Assembly (NCBI GenBank): GCA_003427395.1
Contig: BFEA01000133.1
Location: 2,531,847-2,551,985 of the forward strand
Source: Chara braunii
Lineage: Eukaryota > Streptophyta > Charophyceae > Charales > Characeae
Length of the DNA: 20,139 nucleotides
Direction of reading: 5' to 3'
A model generated the notes under the pieces. The model made no database searches. It was not told the DNA's origin and saw only the letters and a program-made list of their open reading frames with translations. Numbering within the stretch: the stretch's first letter is position 1; every line of letters begins with the position of its first letter. Made by a program: the position numbers and the translations under genes. Shown one piece after another: positions 18,962 through 20,139 of this stretch.

Positions 18962-19294
18962 CTACCGGATTTCTAAGTCCTCCGGCGTGAGTGGAGACTG
19001 GCTGACTCGCACATGACCAATCTGACTAATGGCTCCCTGAGTACCACTCTGACTGACACCTGACGAAGTGGCCTGTGTAGAGGCTTGCGTCATGGAGGAC
19101 GTAGCCATGGCTGCACTGTCCTCAGCTGCCCTCGCTCTCCTTGCCGCTGTCCTCTCTTTAGCCTCTCTCCTCAATCTTCTCTCTTCTCCTGGAGCTAACT
19201 CCAAGAATGTCAAGGGTCGACCGCGGGCAGTCCTGCGAGTAGTCCTATGGTCATCCACTAGTAACTCATCCTCACTTGTGCTTGCATCACTCAT
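18962..19294 (-). CDS. N-terminal Gag ORF, the only segment with an ATG
   Basis: It starts at the ATG at 19292-19294 and ends at TAG 18962-18964, 110 residues. The first 25 residues are acidic with a Ser/Asp/Glu start, then basic (DDHRTTRRTARGRP), then a charged helical stretch at about 30-60 (LAPGEERRLRREAKERTAARR), and a Ser/Thr/Gln-rich C terminus. I recognise no domain; placement suggests the N terminus of Gag. The upstream frame contains TAG codons at 19298-19300 and 19319-19321. Confidence 0.7.
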   Translation of the reverse strand: MSDASTSEDELLVDDHRTTRRTARGRPLTFLELAPGEERRLRREAKERTAARRARAAEDSAAMATSSMTQASTQATSSGVSQSGTQGAISQIGHVRVSQSPLTPEDLEIR

Positions 19295-20139
19295 GAGCTA
19301 CAGTGTGTGTGATCTAAACTAGAATCCACACTGAATCCTACCTTAGCTTGACACACAACCGATTATGAAACTCAACTACTTTCGGTCGGTTGGGACAAAA
19401 CAGTTAGGTGATATAGTTACAACTAATGTCAGGTCCTACAGGATATATTAATTCTATTTTTAGATTACCCTGGAACAGATTGCAATACAGCAAAGATCTA
19501 GCCTATCTGTAGTTGTCTGTCAGTTGTCAGCAAGTCTGCAACAACTAGATAATCAAAACAAAAATAACATCTCCTGTTGGAGATGTATGCTTGATGGCAG
19601 ATTGTCTGTTGATTGCCACTGCGAACAGTTACCGGAATCCCCCCTCCCCCTGTATCCTTCTTGAGTAATCACTTTGTGTCAACGTCCCTGAGCATCTGGT
19701 TTAAGAAGCGTGTCTGAAGGTGTGCAATCCGGCCCACCCCTGTGCCCCAAGTCTTTGCTGAACATGCCAGTCAGTCCACTCTTATTTACCTTCGTACGGA
19801 AATGAGCCTTACACCCGGTTGATCTGGCTGATCAGGAGGAATTTAAAGAGCGCCCCCATCTCTTCAGGAATTATTTAACGTCGCAATCAGGACGACGATC
19901 ACAGCCAGATTCAATCCGAGTCCCCAACCAGAAATGTTTATAGATGGTCAAGTAAGCGTCTCATAAAAGGCTGGCATGCCCAGGTAGACCTCTATTGCGC
20001 AAGCAGCAGAACCAAGGACTTGCGCCCAAGCATGCGTGTACTAGTCCCAGCGGGTTGGCATGGTGACCGTGACCCGAGTGCTTCGTCCAGGGCCCTTCAG
20101 AGGCTTCGCCCATCTCCCACCAGCTTGCTGCCCAGGAAG
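19295..20139 (-). mobile_element. Presumed 5' leader of the Ty3/gypsy element; 5' LTR and PBS not located
   Basis: The 845 bases upstream of the gag ATG hold no open frame of note. No TGGTATCAGAGC-type PBS is visible on the minus strand, and I see no block matching the sequence left of 13725, so the 5' LTR probably starts beyond the window or has been lost. Part of this region may be unrelated flanking DNA. Confidence 0.4.

Larger units (their letters stand above)
13726..19294 (-). mobile_element. Ty3/gypsy chromovirus-type LTR retrotransposon, internal region
   Basis: Gag capsid, CCHC knuckle, retropepsin, RT, RNase H and integrase follow in Ty3/gypsy order, with integrase after RNase H and a chromodomain-like C terminus. 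All parts lie in one minus-strand frame of 1842 codons from the ATG at 19292-19294 to the TGA at 13766-13768. Five in-frame stops interrupt it: TAG at 18962-18964, TAA at 18782-18784, and TAG at 17747-17749, 17390-17392 and 16820-16822. No frameshift is seen. The leader continues past 19294, and the 5' LTR was not found within the window. Confidence 0.93.

Noticed and set aside
19915-19935. CCCCAACCA followed by TG as a possible PBS/LTR junction for the Ty3 element
   Set aside because: The inferred tRNA 3' end does not register with a T arm, and no matching LTR start is found left of 13725.

Overview
This is a repeat-dominated stretch of a eukaryotic nuclear genome. I see no host gene I can support. 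The evidence is a Ty3/gypsy chromovirus-type retrotransposon, isolated LTRs of a second family, a tRNA-promoter-like short element, a foldback element, many microsatellites and minisatellites, and single-base Ns that suggest a draft assembly. The lineage cannot be fixed from the sequence. Chromodomain-bearing Ty3 elements occur in green algae, plants, fungi, other protists and some animals; a large-genome alga or protist is only my guess.

Layout, left to right. Positions 1-709 look like the internal leader of an LTR element on the minus strand, because a textbook tRNA-iMet primer-binding site (minus strand, 707-696) sits two bases from a 948-bp LTR at 710-1657. A second, 1077-bp copy of that LTR at 8219-9295 lacks the PBS and is flanked by ACTT on both sides, as expected of a solo LTR. 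Between them lie a 650-bp purine-strand satellite (1690-2345), a Pol III A/B-box pair followed by a nested hairpin (2818-3069), a 291-bp foldback (3435-3725), a compound microsatellite, and a series of low-copy tandem or direct repeats with periods of about 119, 180, 126, 44 and 350 bp. From 9296 to 13100 the sequence is mostly unannotatable, with a heptamer array, a tiny TIR element, a duplicated palindromic block and a 22-23-bp minisatellite.

The main feature is the minus-strand Ty3/gypsy element at about 13726-19294. It has an N-terminal ORF, a gag capsid region, a CCHC zinc knuckle, a retropepsin, RT, RNase H, an integrase and a chromodomain-like tail, followed by a polypurine tract and the start of a 3' LTR. 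The 5' LTR and PBS were not found and probably lie beyond the right edge.

The most unusual observation is that all these modules lie in one continuous frame of 1842 codons with no frameshift. The frame is interrupted only by four TAG and one TAA codon, all outside recognisable domains, and ends in TGA. This could mean UAR reassignment (for example UAR=Gln), multiple readthrough, or simple decay. The absence of TAR in the long pol segment argues against a uniform reassignment, so I present it as a testable anomaly rather than a conclusion.
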